Source of the DNA: Candidatus Heimdallarchaeota archaeon
GTDB lineage: Archaea; Asgardarchaeota; Heimdallarchaeia; Hodarchaeales; S146-22
Assembly: GCA_015520535.1 (NCBI GenBank)
Contig: WAPZ01000147.1
Coordinates: forward strand, 1 to 7,479
DNA length: 7,479 nucleotides
Direction of reading: 5' to 3'
Both the position numbers and the translations under genes were made by a program. Shown in pieces: positions 6,749-7,479 of this stretch. How positions within the stretch are numbered: the first letter of the stretch is position 1; each line of letters opens with the position of its first letter. The notes under the pieces are model-generated. The model saw only the letters and a list, made by a program, of their open reading frames with translations. It was not told where the DNA came from and did not search any database.

Positions 6749-7378
6749 TTAGTTTTCTGGTGTTTTTGCTTTTTCAAGTTCAGCAGCTTTTGCTTCGAGT
6801 TCTGGAATGAGTTTTTTCCATTTGTCTTCGATTTTTTGGTACAACTCTGGGTTGCCTTCTTTTAAGACTTGTTCCATTGCTTGCCACGTATAATGCATGC
6901 CACTCTTTTCATCAGTCGTTACTGACGTTTCATATAGCGGAGTATGGAAGAGAGCTTCAAAGGGGCATGCTTCAGTACATAGTCCACAAAACATGCATCT
7001 GCCGAAGTATATTTCAGGGAATTTCAGCGGACGTGGTTCTTTTCCTTTTGCGCGTGCTTGTAATTCCCATGTATAGATTGGGGGGTCGACGGGCGTCATT
7101 TCAATACATTTATTGGGGCAAGCAAGGGCACATTTACTGCAGCCGGTGCAATTTTTGGGAGCAAGACCGATGAGACCGCGTGAATTTGGGGAGATGTGTG
7201 GGGTATGTTCGAAAAGTGGTAGTGTTTCTGTTCCCACCCCGACAGTGGTCCCATGATTTCCGGCTTTAATGGTGATTGGTGTCTTTTTAATTGGTCCGGC
7301 ATGAAAGAAAAAGCCGAATAGATAGGTTAAGGCAACCTTAACAGGACCAATAATATATCCTTTCATTTTTTTCAACAT
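6749..7378 (-). CDS. nuoI: NuoI-like 2x[4Fe-4S] ferredoxin subunit of a complex I-type oxidoreductase
   Basis: A 209-residue iron-sulphur protein. In respiratory complex I the NuoI subunit carries clusters N6a and N6b, passing electrons toward the quinone site at the membrane surface. Two CxxCxxCxxxCP motifs are intact: Cys77, 80, 83, 87 and Cys128, 131, 134, 138, in the contexts NCTGCSKCALACPN and GRCMFCGLCTEACPFEAL. The second closely resembles CIFCGLCEEACP of E. coli NuoI. The N-terminus (GYIIGPVKVALTYLF, 7-21) matches the membrane-anchoring amphipathic helix of NuoI. The inter-cluster linker is about 12 residues longer than in E. coli (41 against 29 between Cys87 and Cys128), and a charged, probably helical tail (about 165-209) is added. 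The start at 7378 is the farthest possible, since an in-frame TAA lies two codons upstream; Met5 is an alternative. No Shine-Dalgarno is visible. Related ferredoxin subunits of hydrogenases or Fpo complexes (EchF, FpoI) remain possible. Confidence 0.88.
   Translation of the reverse strand: MLKKMKGYIIGPVKVALTYLFGFFFHAGPIKKTPITIKAGNHGTTVGVGTETLPLFEHTPHISPNSRGLIGLAPKNCTGCSKCALACPNKCIEMTPVDPPIYTWELQARAKGKEPRPLKFPEIYFGRCMFCGLCTEACPFEALFHTPLYETSVTTDEKSGMHYTWQAMEQVLKEGNPELYQKIEDKWKKLIPELEAKAAELEKAKTPEN
6753..6774 (+). terminator. T-rich terminator candidate of the Rid gene
   Basis: On the plus strand, runs of four, five and five T follow one another about 85-105 bases past the Rid stop. They overlap the 3' end of the convergent ferredoxin gene. 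The 81-base gap itself has no plus-strand T-run, so the Rid transcript may end here. These T-runs also encode Lys/Glu-rich codons on the other strand, so the signal may be incidental. Confidence 0.25.
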
Positions 7379-7385
7379 CCATTAT

Positions 7386-7479
7386 TTATTTTTTGATTTT
7401 TTGGAGCAATTTTTTAACGATGTTGGTGCACTTCTCTTGATTTTTGCTTATGTGTGTTTTATTATGCATGAATATATAT
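7386..7479 (-). CDS. C-terminal end of an unassigned protein upstream of the NuoI-like gene (partial)
   Basis: A frame open from the right edge gives 30 residues and ends at TAA 7386-7388, seven bases before the ATG of the ferredoxin gene and on the same strand. The visible tail contains EKCTNIVKKLLQKIKK, a basic amphipathic end typical of real proteins. Tight spacing suggests an operon. In many complex I clusters nuoH precedes nuoI, but nothing in these 30 residues identifies NuoH. Thirty codons without a stop can arise by chance in such AT-rich DNA, so the call is tentative. Confidence 0.42.
   Translation of the reverse strand, partial: YIFMHNKTHISKNQEKCTNIVKKLLQKIKK
7408..7417 (-). promoter_or_regulatory. 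TATA-like box ahead of the NuoI-like gene
   Basis: TTAAAAAATT on the minus strand is centred about 34 bases before the ATG at 7378, the same spacing as the boxes of both permease genes. If the reading frame at 7386-7479 is real, the box lies inside its coding sequence. It would then be an internal promoter or merely a run of Lys codons. Confidence 0.3.

Noticed and set aside
6877..7173. Plus-strand open frame of 98 codons opposite the NuoI-like gene
   Set aside because: It mirrors the cysteine-rich ferredoxin coding sequence. The codons read as a shadow, and the minus-strand frame has two intact cluster motifs.
7441..7479. AT-rich alternating stretch at the right edge as a repeat or origin element
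   Set aside because: Only a short TA alternation is visible, and it fits within the open frame running off the edge.

Overview
The window is AT-rich and most likely archaeal. Each long permease gene is preceded by an AT-rich, TATA-like block centred about 35 bases before the start codon and has no Shine-Dalgarno sequence. Oligo-T runs sit just past two stop codons. The one gene with a clear ribosome-binding site uses GGTGAT. Very long duplicated FtsX-type permeases and an archaeal-looking complex I ferredoxin subunit fit an Asgard-type (Heimdall- or Thor-like) genome, but that placement is an inference from style, not proof.

Layout, left to right. Bases 1-2073 (minus) hold the first 691 residues of a large FtsX/MacB-type permease cut by the left edge. 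A 172-base gap (2074-2245) carries its promoter and the likely terminator of the next gene. Bases 2246-6130 (minus) hold a complete 1294-residue paralogue of the same permease. Its first 692 residues align to the partial copy with a net difference of one residue and about two thirds identity. The 111-base gap 6131-6241 is a divergent promoter region. Bases 6242-6667 (plus) encode a Rid (YjgF/YER057c/UK114) protein. A convergent gap of 81 bases follows, then a NuoI-like 2x[4Fe-4S] ferredoxin subunit at 6749-7378 (minus). An unassigned reading frame open to the right edge (7386-7479, minus) ends seven bases before the NuoI start.

The two permeases form a tandem head-to-tail pair that was duplicated together with its promoter. 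Type VII ABC permeases of this kind normally work with a LolD/MacB-like ATPase to move or extract substrates, or to transmit force, across the membrane. No ATPase gene is present here. The complete copy has the ten-helix, two-ectodomain layout of the YbbP type, followed by roughly 390 extra residues with about seven more hydrophobic segments that I cannot assign. The Rid gene and the NuoI gene have no obvious functional link with the permeases. NuoI probably ends an operon entering from the right. No RNA genes, CRISPR arrays or insertion sequences were seen, and no stretch longer than 300 bases lacks a gene.
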